Source: Paraburkholderia sp. C35
Lineage (GTDB): Bacteria; Pseudomonadota; Gammaproteobacteria; Burkholderiales; Burkholderiaceae
NCBI RefSeq assembly: GCF_003121405.1
Contig: NZ_QBUY01000019.1
Span: forward strand, 40,489 to 104,488
Reading direction: 5' to 3'
DNA length: 64,000 nt
This document shows, piece by piece, positions 9,508 through 18,925 of the stretch (its first letter is position 1; the number at the start of each line of letters is the position of its first letter). The notes beneath the pieces are model-generated. The model saw only the letters and a list, made by a program, of their open reading frames with translations. It made no database searches and had not been told where the DNA came from. The position numbers were made by a program, and so were the translations under genes.

Positions 9508-11130
9508 TCATTGCGCCAGCAGCAAATCGGCGGCCTTTTCGCCGATCATGATCGACGCGGCATTCGTATTCGGCGAACACATGGTCGGCATAATGGATGA
9601 ATCCGCTACACGCAGACCCGGCACGCCGCGCACACGCAGCTGCGGATCGACGACGGCCATGTCGTCGATACCCATCTTGCACGTGCCGATGGGATGCCAG
9701 CTAGTTTGCCCTGACTCGCGGATGTACTGCAGCAATGCTCCCTCGTCCTGCACATCGATGCCCGGCCGCGTCTCGCGTTCGACGAGCGGCGCAATGCCCG
9801 GCTGCTGCATCACGCGGCGCGCCAGTTGCAGCGCCTCCAGCATCGTCTGCTGATCTGAGGAAGTGCTCATATAGCGCGGTTCGATCAGCGGCTCGACGTG
9901 CGGGTCGGGACTACGCACATGCAGGTGTCCACGCGACTCCGGTCTCAACTGGAAAAAGCCCACACCAAAGCCCGGAAAGCGGTCGAGACCGAATCCCTTG
10001 CCGGCATAACGATCCGCGCCGCTGATGTGATGCATCTGGATCTTGACGCTCGGCCGCGTGTGCTGCGGTCCCGAGCGCGCCAGTGCATGCACGCTGGCCG
10101 ATGGCGTGGCCATGATGCCGCGGCGCGTGGTCAGGTAGCGCATGCCCATCCATGCCTGGCGCAACGGACTGTGCATGATCTCGTTGAGTGTAATTGGCTG
10201 CGTGCACGCGTAGGTGATGCGCGACTGCAAGTGATCGATCAGGTTTTCACCGACGCCGGGCAGATGCTGTTTCACCTGAATGCCGAGCGCCTGCAGTCGC
10301 TGCGCGTCGCCAATGCCCGAGAGTTCGAGAATCTGTGGCGACTTGATCGGCCCAGCGCTCAGTACCACCTCGCGCGAAGCGCGCGCCGTGCGGGTTTCGC
10401 CATTGTGCAGATATTCGACGCCCGTTACCCCACTGCCATCGAACAGTAGACGCGTGACCAATGCACCCATGATCATCTGCAGGTTGCGCTGTCGAAGTCC
10501 GTGCAGATAGCCGATCGCAGTGCTGCAACGGCGGCCATCTCCGACCGACAGTTGCAGATAGCTCACGCCTTCATAGCGCGCACCGTTGTAATCGTCCGTA
10601 CGCGGAATGCCGGCTTCTTCGCATGCTGTCGCAAACGCATCGCTCAAGCGGTTCGGATGGATTTTCGCCACCGACGAAACTTGAATCGGACCGTCCCTGC
10701 CGCGCAAAGCCGCATCGCCAAACGCAGCGGCTTCCATACGCTTGAAGTACGGCAGCAGCGATCTGAAATCCCATCCGGTATTGCCGAGTTGCGCCCAATG
10801 ATCGAATTCGGCCGGTTCGCCGCGCACATAAATCATGCCGTTGACGGAGCTCGAACCACCCGGCATCTTGCCGCGCGGCCAGTAGATGCGTTGCCCTGCC
10901 AGTTGATGCTGTGGCTCGGTCGAAAACTGCCAGACATAGTTCGGGTTCAGCAGGAGTTTCGCCACACCGATCGGCGTGCGCACCCAGAAGTCGCGCTCAC
11001 GCGCATCGCCCGCTTCGAGTAACAGGACGTTGTGCCTGCCGCGTTCGGCGAGACGCGTGGCCAGCGTCGCGCCGGACGATCCTGCGCCGACCACGATGTA
11101 GTCGAATGTCTGCGTAGCCTGGTTTTGCAT
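9508..11130 (-). CDS. GMC-family flavin alcohol dehydrogenase (choline-dehydrogenase-like)
   Basis: A 540-residue GMC oxidoreductase. The FAD fingerprint VVGAGSSGATLATRLAE begins at residue 13. The PROSITE-type GMC signature GKMPGGSSSVNGMIYVRG is near residue 85. The catalytic His lies in WHPIGTCKMG near residue 480. The enzyme should oxidise a primary alcohol to an aldehyde with FAD. It begins 11 nt after the stop of the thiamine-diphosphate enzyme beta subunit and so ends that three-gene operon. The alcohol substrate is unknown; the decarboxylase partner suggests an alpha-keto-acid to aldehyde pathway (inference). Confidence 0.9.
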   Translation of the reverse strand: MQNQATQTFDYIVVGAGSSGATLATRLAERGRHNVLLLEAGDARERDFWVRTPIGVAKLLLNPNYVWQFSTEPQHQLAGQRIYWPRGKMPGGSSSVNGMIYVRGEPAEFDHWAQLGNTGWDFRSLLPYFKRMEAAAFGDAALRGRDGPIQVSSVAKIHPNRLSDAFATACEEAGIPRTDDYNGARYEGVSYLQLSVGDGRRCSTAIGYLHGLRQRNLQMIMGALVTRLLFDGSGVTGVEYLHNGETRTARASREVVLSAGPIKSPQILELSGIGDAQRLQALGIQVKQHLPGVGENLIDHLQSRITYACTQPITLNEIMHSPLRQAWMGMRYLTTRRGIMATPSASVHALARSGPQHTRPSVKIQMHHISGADRYAGKGFGLDRFPGFGVGFFQLRPESRGHLHVRSPDPHVEPLIEPRYMSTSSDQQTMLEALQLARRVMQQPGIAPLVERETRPGIDVQDEGALLQYIRESGQTSWHPIGTCKMGIDDMAVVDPQLRVRGVPGLRVADSSIMPTMCSPNTNAASIMIGEKAADLLLAQ

Positions 11131-11141
11131 CGTGCACCCGT

Positions 11142-11738
11142 TCAGTGAGTGGCGTACCAGACGCCAAGCTGTTCGGCTTCGAGGCCCATGCGCTGGAACT
11201 GGCGATCCGGCATTTCGGGTTGCGGCATGGCAGGTCCGAAGCGTGACGGTTCCGGCTCCACGGCAAGCGCGATGAACACCGGGCCGCGTGTCTCCAGCAG
11301 GCCGGGCAACGCGTCCGCGAAAGCAGCCACGTTGTCGAAGCGTTGTGCGCTTGCGTAACCCGCCGCACGCGCCATCGCGGGCACGTCCACTTGCCCCGCG
11401 CCCGGTGTCGGCAGGTTGGATGCGCCCGCAAACTGCACGCCGTTCTCGATGACGATATGCACGTATCGCTCGGGCTTCGCTTCTGCCACCGTGACAAGGC
11501 CGCCAAGCTGCATCAGCAGGCTCGCATCGCCATCGACGACGATCACGCCCGTGTCGGGCCGCGCCAGCGCGAGACCCAGTCCCAGACTCGCCGCGCCGCC
11601 CATCAATGGCACGGAACTCAGACGGCGTTCAGTCACGTTCAATGCGTCGAACGCGAACATGGCGCCCATCGTCGCGACGATCACCCGGTCGCCGCGCGCC
11701 TGCGCGACGACATGACAAGCTTCTCCAATACGCATCAT
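11142..11738 (-). CDS. Thiamine-diphosphate decarboxylase, beta (PP-domain) subunit
   Basis: A 198-residue protein covering only the cofactor-pyrophosphate domain of the family. The thiamine-diphosphate motif runs from GDASLLMQ to the Asn in HIVIEN, a GDG-x-N type signature with Ala in the third position. Two-subunit versions of this fold are known in sulfopyruvate decarboxylase (ComD/ComE) and resemble phosphonopyruvate decarboxylase. The start at 11738 follows from GGAG 4 nt upstream; the frame is open much further but shadows the alpha gene. It begins 8 nt after the alpha-subunit stop, so the pair is co-translated. Confidence 0.82.
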   Translation of the reverse strand: MMRIGEACHVVAQARGDRVIVATMGAMFAFDALNVTERRLSSVPLMGGAASLGLGLALARPDTGVIVVDGDASLLMQLGGLVTVAEAKPERYVHIVIENGVQFAGASNLPTPGAGQVDVPAMARAAGYASAQRFDNVAAFADALPGLLETRGPVFIALAVEPEPSRFGPAMPQPEMPDRQFQRMGLEAEQLGVWYATH

Positions 11739-11746
11739 GTGTCTCC

Positions 11747-12274
11747 TCAGTGCCACGCTATCGGGCGGCCTACGATCAGCGCCGCGGGGCCGCGACGGCT
11801 CATGGCGACTTCGAACGCCTGCTGCACGTTCGCCAGATCGTCCTGCGACTCGAGCCGCCAGGATGGCACACACAGCGTATCGAGCAAGGGTTCGAGCAGC
11901 GACACGACGCGCCGCGTGGATTGTGTTGCAGGCTTGTCGAAGTTGCTGGTTTCGCGGCCGAACTGGCCGATCAGCATGACGGTGGGCACGCGCGCGTCGA
12001 GCGCGACGGCGCGCACCGTGTTGACACACGCATACAGCCCCTGGTTCTGGATCACGACAAGCGGGCGCTTGCCCGCAATCGTCAGTCCAGCCGCCACACA
12101 TACCGCCTGGTCTTCGTTGCATGTCCGAACCAGTTGCAGACCGTGCGGGTCCTGCTCGACGGCCTGGTGCAAGGCGAGTTGCACGAAATCAGGCACTGTC
12201 ACAAAATGGCTCACCTCCGCGCGAACCAGCGTCGTCACGAACGCCGATGCACCGATGCCTTGTTCTGCCGACAT
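11747..12274 (-). CDS. Thiamine-diphosphate decarboxylase, alpha (PYR-domain) subunit
   Basis: A 175-residue protein equal to the pyrimidine-binding domain of thiamine-diphosphate enzymes. The catalytic Glu is visible in RTCNEDQAVCVAAGL near residue 54. The PYR and PP domains are carried on separate chains, as in sulfopyruvate decarboxylase subunit alpha (ComD). AAGGAGAC upstream supports the ATG at 12274. It is the first gene of a leftward operon with the beta subunit and a GMC dehydrogenase, divergent from a Crp/Fnr-like regulator only 70 nt away. The keto-acid substrate is unknown. Confidence 0.82.
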   Translation of the reverse strand: MSAEQGIGASAFVTTLVRAEVSHFVTVPDFVQLALHQAVEQDPHGLQLVRTCNEDQAVCVAAGLTIAGKRPLVVIQNQGLYACVNTVRAVALDARVPTVMLIGQFGRETSNFDKPATQSTRRVVSLLEPLLDTLCVPSWRLESQDDLANVQQAFEVAMSRRGPAALIVGRPIAWH

Positions 12275-12331
12275 GGATTGTCTCCTTGTTGATCATGCGT
12301 GTCGGCCATTCTAGGAATTTGTCTTCTCACG

Positions 12332-12339
12332 ATCTGTAA
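12332..12339. promoter_or_regulatory. Candidate Crp/Fnr-type half-site ATCTGTAA
   Basis: ATCTGTAA (TTACAGAT on the other strand) lies in the 70-nt divergent region, 57 nt before the alpha-subunit start and 5 nt before the regulator start. The same 8-mer occurs upstream of the MFS gene at 13143-13150. A site this close to the regulator's own ATG could mediate autorepression. Confidence 0.3.
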
Positions 12340-12344
12340 ATAAG

Positions 12345-13061
12345 ATGACAGAACGCGAACGCTCTTCATATTCCGCCCTCGCGGCCACCATTCTCAAACG
12401 GTGCGCCTGGTTCGGCGACTGCAGCCCGGAATCGCGCAAGGCGATTGTTGAGGGCGCACATATCCGGGTTCTCAAACGTGGAACGGTCCTGTCGCGTCGC
12501 GGGGATTCCATCAGCGAACTCGCGATGGTGATCGACGGCGTGCTAGAAGTGAGCGTGACGGCACAGTCAGGCAAGCGGCGCGTGCTGCGCTATCTGGAGC
12601 CAGGCCAGATGATGAACCTGATCCCGTTCATCGACGAACAGGGCGCGATTCATGATGCCGCGGCGCATACGGACTTGGTGTTGCTGCTGATCGGCAAACC
12701 GGTGTTTTCGCAAGTCATGCGCATGGAGCCGGAACTTGTGCACCGGCTGCTGCGCTTGCTGTGTCTGCGCTCGCGCATGCTGTACAACGATGTCGCCGAT
12801 ACATCGTTCATGACGCTCAGGCAGCGTTGCGCGAACGCGCTGCTGCAACTCGTCGAGCCATATGGCGAGACGGGAAAGGAAGGCGTGTCGATCTCGCTGA
12901 AGCTCTCGCAGGAAGAACTCGCCGACATGGTCGGCTGCTCGCGCCCGATGATCAACCGCGAGCTGAAACAGCTGGAGCAGGACGGCGCGATCAGGACCAC
13001 GTATTCGCACTATGTCGTTACCGATCTCAAACTATTGCAGGCGATCGCGTCCGCCGACTGA
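12345..13061 (+). CDS. Crp/Fnr-family transcriptional regulator
   Basis: A 238-residue protein. The N-terminal cyclic-nucleotide-binding-like beta-roll covers about residues 20-135. A long dimerisation helix follows, then a winged helix-turn-helix (about 165-225) with the recognition region LSQEELADMVGCSRPMINRE. No cluster of Cys suggesting an Fe-S centre is present, so it is not a classical oxygen-sensing FNR. It lies between the leftward decarboxylase operon and the rightward MFS carrier and probably controls both (inference). The ribosome site before ATG 12345 is weak. Confidence 0.88.
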   Translation: MTERERSSYSALAATILKRCAWFGDCSPESRKAIVEGAHIRVLKRGTVLSRRGDSISELAMVIDGVLEVSVTAQSGKRRVLRYLEPGQMMNLIPFIDEQGAIHDAAAHTDLVLLLIGKPVFSQVMRMEPELVHRLLRLLCLRSRMLYNDVADTSFMTLRQRCANALLQLVEPYGETGKEGVSISLKLSQEELADMVGCSRPMINRELKQLEQDGAIRTTYSHYVVTDLKLLQAIASAD

Positions 13062-13142
13062 TTTCCGGTTCAGTCTTTGCCTGACGGGCGCTTTCTCACC
13101 TCTCGCGTCAATTCGTCCCACGTCGCCCTTCTGTTTTTTTTC

Positions 13143-13150
13143 TTACAGAT
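13143..13150. promoter_or_regulatory. Candidate Crp/Fnr-type half-site TTACAGAT
   Basis: TTACAGAT follows a run of T residues 141 nt upstream of the MFS start. It is the same 8-mer, inverted, as at 12332-12339. The flanking CTGT(T-run)ACAG arrangement forms a loose dyad (13130-13148). Only an alignment of orthologous promoters would show whether it is an operator. Confidence 0.28.
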
Positions 13151-13290
13151 TTTCGCCTGACGCCTCCCTAGAATCGGTCGCAAACAGACAACCATAAGTC
13201 TGAGTTCACACGTGATAGACGCATGGCCTGGGCCGCACGTCTGGTTGCACCCCGCGCCCGCGTGGTATCACGGATTCAACCGGAGACAGC

Positions 13291-14607
13291 ATGAGCAACA
13301 CACATCCGCCCCGGCGAGCCTGGGGCATCGCAACACTGCTTTTTCTGTTCATGGCCGTCAATTTCGCCGACAAGATCGCCGTCGGCCTGCTGGCCGTGCC
13401 GATGATGGACGAACTGAAGTTGTCGCCCGCGCAGTTCGGTCTGATCGGCAGCAGCTTTTTCTGGCTATTTGCCGTGGCTGGCATTGTCGGCGGCTTCACT
13501 GCGAACCGTGTCGCGACGACGGGCTTGCTGCTCGCGATGGGCGTCGTCTGGTCGCTGTTGCAGGTTCCGATGGCGTTGTCATCGAGTCTGATCATTCTGA
13601 TTGCCGCGCGCATCCTGCTTGGCGTGGCAGAAGGCCCAGCGTTTCCCGTCGCCATTCACGCCTGCTACAAATGGTTTCCCGACAACCGGCGTGACATGCC
13701 CGCTGCGCTGATCGCGCAGGGAAGCACCATCGGACTGCTGGCAGCCGGCATGCTGATGCCGCTCATCACACTGCACTGGGGTTGGCGCGCCAACTTCCTG
13801 GTGATGGGCGCAGCAACGGCCATATGGGTCGTAATCTGGAAATTGCTGGGCCGCGAAGGCCGGCTCGACGCGCATGCCGCTACCGCAGCGTCAGCGCTGC
13901 CGCAGCCACGCATTTCCTATGCACGCCTGCTCAGGGAGCCGACTATTGTTGCCTGCTTCGTGTTGCACTTCGTTGCCTATTGGGCGCTTGCGCTGACGTT
14001 GACGTGGCTGCCTGCGTTCCTCCAACGCGCGCTCGGTTACGGAAACGTCGAGTCGGGCCGGCTGTATGCGCTGATCGTCGCGCTCAGCGTGCCTGTCAGC
14101 ATGGGATCGACGTGGCTTGCGCGCCGCATGCTCGCGCACGGTGTATCGTCTCGCCACGCACGCGGCACGCTGTCGTCTATCCTGCTCGTGCTCGCAGGTG
14201 CCGCGTTCGTCGCGCCAATCGTATTCGACGTGACGCATGTTACGCGTATCGTGCTGATCGCCGTGGCTGTCGGGATGGCGCCCGTTATCTATGCACTCGT
14301 GCCTTCGGTGCTCGCCGAAATCGTTCCGGCTGCACAGCGGGGCGCAATCCTTGCCATCGACAACTCGATTGCTTCTATCGCCGGTGCACTCGCACCACTG
14401 ATCACGGGATTCCTCGTGCAAGGCATGACGGGAAACACGGGATACGACGTGGGATTCGCGCTTGGCGGCGGCATCATGCTCGTCGGCGCGATGGCAGGCG
14501 TGCTGTTCGTCGATCCAGAGAAGGCAAGGCACTCGCTCGGCCTTGCCGCCACCGCCGGACGCGTCGGCAGCGCGAGCGCCGACAGCCGGTCACCCGTTGG
14601 CAACTAG
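13291..14607 (+). CDS. MFS carrier, anion:cation symporter (ACS)-like
   Basis: A 438-residue protein with about 12 predicted membrane helices in two halves joined by a loop near residues 195-215. The first-helix motif NFADKIAVGLLAVPMMDELKLS and the GVAEGPAFPVAIHACYKWFP stretch are typical of the ACS group, which takes up organic acids. GGAGACAGC supports ATG 13291. Porin, acyl-CoA ligase and decarboxylase neighbours suggest it imports the substrate of this cluster. The identity of the substrate is unknown. Confidence 0.85.
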   Translation: MSNTHPPRRAWGIATLLFLFMAVNFADKIAVGLLAVPMMDELKLSPAQFGLIGSSFFWLFAVAGIVGGFTANRVATTGLLLAMGVVWSLLQVPMALSSSLIILIAARILLGVAEGPAFPVAIHACYKWFPDNRRDMPAALIAQGSTIGLLAAGMLMPLITLHWGWRANFLVMGAATAIWVVIWKLLGREGRLDAHAATAASALPQPRISYARLLREPTIVACFVLHFVAYWALALTLTWLPAFLQRALGYGNVESGRLYALIVALSVPVSMGSTWLARRMLAHGVSSRHARGTLSSILLVLAGAAFVAPIVFDVTHVTRIVLIAVAVGMAPVIYALVPSVLAEIVPAAQRGAILAIDNSIASIAGALAPLITGFLVQGMTGNTGYDVGFALGGGIMLVGAMAGVLFVDPEKARHSLGLAATAGRVGSASADSRSPVGN

Positions 14608-14645
14608 ACAGTTGCATCCATAGCGCGTTGATCACCTGATCCTGA

Positions 14646-14668
14646 AGTCACACTTTGGCTAGGTGACT
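14646..14668. promoter_or_regulatory. Inverted repeat upstream of the porin gene
   Basis: AGTCAC-N11-GTGACT is an imperfect-centre dyad in the 166-nt gap between the MFS stop and the porin start. It could be a regulator site for the porin or a weak hairpin after the MFS gene. There is no T-tract. Confidence 0.3.
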
Positions 14669-14773
14669 ACGGAATTTATTTCGGATGCCTATGTTATATG
14701 CAACTTCAAACTGAATCGTTGAATTCATACCACGCCATTCTGAAAGAGCAGTTCAAAACAACACGGAGACTAC

Positions 14774-15901
14774 ATGAAGATGAAAGCAGTTGTCGGGGCG
14801 TGTCTGGTTGCCATGTCGGGCATTGCGCAGGCGCAATCGTCGGTGACGTTGTACGGTATCGTCGATGGCAGCATGATGTGGCAGACCACATCGGCCGCTT
14901 CATACAGCACGAAGGCGAAGAATGCCGGCAGTCTCGTCCGCTACAAGGACGGCGGCGTGTATGCGAGCTTCTGGGGCATGCGTGCGGTCGAGGATCTCGG
15001 CGGCGGCTATCAGGTGATCGCCCAGTTGCAAGGTACCTTCGATAGCGGCACGGGCAAGCTCGGGCTCGGCGACTCCAGCGCCCCGAGTTCCACGCTCTTC
15101 ACGCAGATTTCGACAATCGGTGTTTCAGGCGGCTTTGGCACGATCAAGGTAGGTCGCCAGTACGCGCCGATGATCCTCGCGCTGACCGACACCGATGTGC
15201 GTCATGCCGAGTACTTCGGCAGCATCCTGACCGGTCTGATCGGGCTGAATTCGGCCGCTGGCTGGGTGGGTGCGAGCACGAACGGCGCGATTGGCGCCGT
15301 GTACGACAGCAACGCGATCGTCTATACGTCGCCGGTGCTCGGCGGTCTGTCGGCGATACTCGAATATGCGCCCGGCGGCGTGTCAGGCAGCCTGCAGGGG
15401 AACACGCGCGAATCCGCAGTGCTTCGCTACGACGGCTATGGGCTGAAGGTCGCTGCGATCTACTACAACGGCCACGATACCAACCCCGGCGCCGCCACAA
15501 TCGCAAATGGCCTGAACAACAACCGCTTTGTTTCCGTGAGCGCGCTGTACTCGCGATCCGGCTTCTCGGTGAGCGGCTCGTATTCCAATGGACGCAATCC
15601 GTCCAGTTCGAACACGGTCGATCTCGACATGATATCGGGTGGCCTGGCGTACCAGTTCACCCCTGCGTTCTCGATGTCGTCGGCGGTCTATTTTCTGAAG
15701 GACAGAAACAACAGCGCGAACGAGTCCACAGCGTACTCGCTCAGCGCCGACTACAGCCTCTCGAAGGCCACGATGGTCTATGCCAACGTCGGCCACGTCA
15801 GTAACCGCGGAACCATGAACCAGAGCCTCGTGTACGGTCAGCCCGTCGCGCCCGGCACGGGCACCACGGCGGCGATGATCGGCCTGCGGCATCGTTTCTG
15901 A
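14774..15901 (+). CDS. Outer-membrane porin, OmpC/general porin type of Burkholderiales
   Basis: A 375-residue protein with a signal peptide (cleavage after GIAQA, residue 19-20). The mature N-terminus QSSVTLYGIVDG is typical of Burkholderia trimeric porins. The chain has alternating beta-strand character throughout and ends in Phe (GLRHRF), the signature recognised by the Bam machinery. GGAGACTAC precedes the ATG. It lies directly between the carrier and ligase genes and probably gives outer-membrane passage for their substrate; porins of this type are broad, so specificity is inference. Confidence 0.92.
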   Translation: MKMKAVVGACLVAMSGIAQAQSSVTLYGIVDGSMMWQTTSAASYSTKAKNAGSLVRYKDGGVYASFWGMRAVEDLGGGYQVIAQLQGTFDSGTGKLGLGDSSAPSSTLFTQISTIGVSGGFGTIKVGRQYAPMILALTDTDVRHAEYFGSILTGLIGLNSAAGWVGASTNGAIGAVYDSNAIVYTSPVLGGLSAILEYAPGGVSGSLQGNTRESAVLRYDGYGLKVAAIYYNGHDTNPGAATIANGLNNNRFVSVSALYSRSGFSVSGSYSNGRNPSSSNTVDLDMISGGLAYQFTPAFSMSSAVYFLKDRNNSANESTAYSLSADYSLSKATMVYANVGHVSNRGTMNQSLVYGQPVAPGTGTTAAMIGLRHRF

Positions 15902-16020
15902 TCTGTGTATCGCCGGTGCGGGCGCGACAGTTCATACCGACTTCGCGCCTCAGCCAGTCAGGGGCCGTGCGCCCGAATCAATGCAAGCGCGTCACCGGGA
16001 CGCCTGGAGGAGAGCAGAGG

Positions 16021-17667
16021 ATGCAGGGAATGATGATGGACCGGCCGTTGCTGATTTCGGCCATTTTGCAGCATGCGGTCCGGTCCTATGGTGAGGTCGA
16101 GGTGGTATCGCGGGACGGGGACCGTCCGCTGTTTCGCTACACCTATGGCGCGATGGCGCGCCGTGTGAACCGGTTGGCCAACGCGCTGCGCGATGCAGGC
16201 GTGAGTGCCGGCACGCGCGTTGCAACGCTTGCATGGAACGACTATCGACATCTTGAAGCGTACTATGCTGTGCCCGGTATCGGCGCTGTGCTGCACACCT
16301 GCAATCCGCGTTTGCATCCGGCGCAGCTTGCCTGGATGCTCAACGACGCAGAGGACAGCGTTCTGCTGTTCGATCCCGCGTTCTTGCCGCTAGTCGAAGC
16401 GATTGCGCCTCACTGTCCGCATCTGCGGAAATACGTCGTGCTGGATACGGCTCTGCCCGAACGAACGACGCTCGCGAACCTGCTGAGCTATGAACAGTGG
16501 ATCGGTGAATATAACGAAACGTTCGCGTGGCCCGAATTCGATGAGCGGCAGGCAAGTGGTCTGTGCTACACATCGGGCACGACGGGCAATCCCAAGGGCG
16601 TGCTGTATTCGCACCGGTCGGCTGTTCTGCATTCGCTCGTGTTGAGCAACGCGCAGGCACTGGGTTTGAGCAGTGCGGATACGGTGCTGCCCGTCGTACC
16701 GATGTTTCACGTCAACGCATGGGGTTTGCCCTATGCGGCGCCGCTCAATGGCTGTCGCCTCGTGTTGCCGGGTGCGCGGCTCGACGGCGCCAGCCTGTTC
16801 GACCTGATCGAAAGCGAAAAGGTGACGTTCTCTGCAGGCGTGCCGACCGTATGGCTCTCGCTTGCGCAGCATATGGAAAAGCACGGTGTTTCGCCGACTA
16901 CCATGCGACGCACCGTGCTGGGCGGCTCTGCCGTTCCAGAAACGATGATCCGCACCTTCGCTGAAGCATTCGATGTCGAGGTGCGCCAGGCATGGGGCAT
17001 GACTGAAACCAGTCCACTCGGCACGATCATGGCGCGGCCGGCACACGACGCAAATGCATGCGTGGAATCGAATGCTCACGTGGCGACATCGCAAGGGCAC
17101 GCCGTGTTCGGCGTCGAACTCGCCATTGCCGGTCCGGACGGCAAACGCCTGCCTCACGACGGACAATCGCAGGGCGAACTGCTGATACGCGGCCCGTGGA
17201 TCGCGTCGGGTTATCTCAATCACGAAGCGAAGCCATTGATCGACGGCTGGTTCGCAACGGGCGACGTCGCCACCATCGATGCCAGCGGCAACATGCGCAT
17301 CACGGATCGCATCAAGGACGTTATCAAGTCGGGCGGCGAATGGATCAGTTCGATCGACCTCGAAAGCGCGGCAATGGCACATCCGGAAGTCGCGCTGGCC
17401 GCGGCAATCGGCGTGCCGCATCCGAAATGGGCGGAACGTCCCTATCTGTATGTGTTGCGGCGGCCCGGATCAAGCCTCGATGCCACCACACTCAGCGCTT
17501 TTCTGACCACACGGATCGCTAAATGGTGGGTACCGGAAGGCATCGAATTCGTCGACGAGTTGCCGCTCGGCGCGACGGGGAAGGTGCAGAAACAGATCTT
17601 GCGTCAACGGGCTCACGCGACAGGCGAAACCGACGCGGATGCCGCTCACGCGGTAGCTCGCAGCTGA
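16021..17667 (+). CDS. AMP-forming acyl-CoA ligase (fatty-acid/aryl-CoA synthetase family)
   Basis: A 548-residue ANL-superfamily enzyme. The P-loop [11 protein letters not shown] is at about residues 183-193. The adenylate motif WGMTETSP lies near residue 325. [13 protein letters not shown] and the hinge/C-terminal [15 protein letters not shown] with Lys near GATGKVQK follow in normal order. It converts a carboxylic acid plus ATP and CoA into an acyl-CoA. The start at 16021 is taken from GGAGGAGAG 7-15 nt upstream; the frame extends 35 codons further without support. It may activate an acid produced or imported by this cluster. Confidence 0.9.
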   Translation: MQGMMMDRPLLISAILQHAVRSYGEVEVVSRDGDRPLFRYTYGAMARRVNRLANALRDAGVSAGTRVATLAWNDYRHLEAYYAVPGIGAVLHTCNPRLHPAQLAWMLNDAEDSVLLFDPAFLPLVEAIAPHCPHLRKYVVLDTALPERTTLANLLSYEQWIGEYNETFAWPEFDERQASGLCYTSGTTGNPKGVLYSHRSAVLHSLVLSNAQALGLSSADTVLPVVPMFHVNAWGLPYAAPLNGCRLVLPGARLDGASLFDLIESEKVTFSAGVPTVWLSLAQHMEKHGVSPTTMRRTVLGGSAVPETMIRTFAEAFDVEVRQAWGMTETSPLGTIMARPAHDANACVESNAHVATSQGHAVFGVELAIAGPDGKRLPHDGQSQGELLIRGPWIASGYLNHEAKPLIDGWFATGDVATIDASGNMRITDRIKDVIKSGGEWISSIDLESAAMAHPEVALAAAIGVPHPKWAERPYLYVLRRPGSSLDATTLSAFLTTRIAKWWVPEGIEFVDELPLGATGKVQKQILRQRAHATGETDADAAHAVARS

Positions 17668-17721
17668 TCACGGCATCATGTTTCTGAATGCGACGCCGAA
17701 CGTGCTGTAACTTGTGCCGAT

Positions 17722-18915
17722 TCACCCGCACTTCAAAAACCGCTCCACGAGCCGCACGAAGTACGTCGATCCCACGGGAAGCAGGCGGTCGTTAAAGTCA
17801 TAACTCGCGTTGTGCAACAGACACGGCCCTGCTCCGTGTCCCACAACGCGATGATCACCGCTGCCGTTACCGATGAACGCATAACAACCCGGCTTTGCAC
17901 GCAGCATGAACGAGAAATCTTCGGCGGCCATCGTAGGTTGAATTGCGGCATCGACGGCTTGATCACCGACCACTTCGCGCATCACTTCCACCGCGAAGGC
18001 CGTCTGTTCCGGATCGTTGACAGTCGGCGGATAGTTCCGGCTGAACTCGATCTCACTGCGACAGCCAAGGCCCGTCGCAATCGCCGATACGATGACCCGC
18101 ATGCGGCTTTCGATGAGATCGAGCGTCTCATTCGAAAACGTGCGCACCGTGCCGCCCAGCCACGCATCCGTCGGCACGACGTTCTGCGCTTCGCCCGCGT
18201 GAATCTGTGTGACCGACAGCGCAGCTGCATCAAGTGGATTCTTGTTGCGCGTCAGGATGCTCTGCAATGCGCTGACAATCTGCGCCACTGCGAACACCGG
18301 GTCTTCGCCAAGATGCGGCATCGCGCCATGGCATCCCGCGCCTGTCACCGTGATCCTGAAGAGACTCGTCGATGCCATGATCGGGCCCGGCCGCACGCCG
18401 AAATGTCCCTCGGGAATGCCCGGCCAGTTGTGTACGCCGAAGACGGCATCGACAGGAAAGCGCTCGAACAGCCCGTCGTCGATCATCACCTGCGCGCCGG
18501 CACCTTCTTCTTCGGCTGGCTGAAAAATGAAATGGACGCTGCCGTCGAATTCGCCTGACTTCGCGAGATAGCGAGCTGCGCCCAGCAGCATGGCCGTGTG
18601 CCCGTCGTGCCCGCATGCGTGCATGGCGCCCGGCACGGTGGAGCGATGCGCGAACGTGTTCGCTTCCTGCATCGGCAATGCGTCCATGTCCGCGCGAAGA
18701 CCGATTGCGCGTGTGCTGTTGCCACGCTTCAGGGTCGCGACGAGCCCCGTCTTGCCGACTCCGCGAACCACGGGCAAGCCCCACGCTTCGAGCTTGCTGG
18801 CGACGAGATCTGCCGTCCTGCTGACGTTGTATCCCAGTTCCGGGTGCGCGTGGATGTCACGACGGACTGCAGTCATCTCCTCCGAGAATGCCTGAATTTC
18901 GGCAATTGCGTTCAT
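17722..18915 (-). CDS. M20-family amidohydrolase (hippurate/IAA-amino-acid hydrolase type)
   Basis: A 397-residue metallopeptidase-fold amidohydrolase. Metal ligands are visible: Cys101 and His103 in HACGHDGHTAML, the Glu cluster in QPAEEEGAG (135-137) and His near 161 in GVHNWPGIPEGHFG. A C-terminal LHNASYDFND His completes the site. There is no signal peptide, so it is cytoplasmic. The family cleaves N-acyl amino acids and related amides. The start at 18915 is 10 nt after the DUF3100 stop; 48 upstream codons overlap that gene. It is the last gene of the LysR-linked operon. Confidence 0.9.
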   Translation of the reverse strand: MNAIAEIQAFSEEMTAVRRDIHAHPELGYNVSRTADLVASKLEAWGLPVVRGVGKTGLVATLKRGNSTRAIGLRADMDALPMQEANTFAHRSTVPGAMHACGHDGHTAMLLGAARYLAKSGEFDGSVHFIFQPAEEEGAGAQVMIDDGLFERFPVDAVFGVHNWPGIPEGHFGVRPGPIMASTSLFRITVTGAGCHGAMPHLGEDPVFAVAQIVSALQSILTRNKNPLDAAALSVTQIHAGEAQNVVPTDAWLGGTVRTFSNETLDLIESRMRVIVSAIATGLGCRSEIEFSRNYPPTVNDPEQTAFAVEVMREVVGDQAVDAAIQPTMAAEDFSFMLRAKPGCYAFIGNGSGDHRVVGHGAGPCLLHNASYDFNDRLLPVGSTYFVRLVERFLKCG

Positions 18916-18925
18916 GCTTGTCTGA

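Noticed and set aside
11142..12122. A 326-residue version of the decarboxylase beta subunit
   Set aside because: The first 128 codons overlap the alpha-subunit gene out of frame and read as Arg-rich shadow. GGAG points to the start at 11738.
13130..13141. A T-run as terminator of the Crp/Fnr-type gene
   Set aside because: No stable stem precedes it, so intrinsic termination is not supported.
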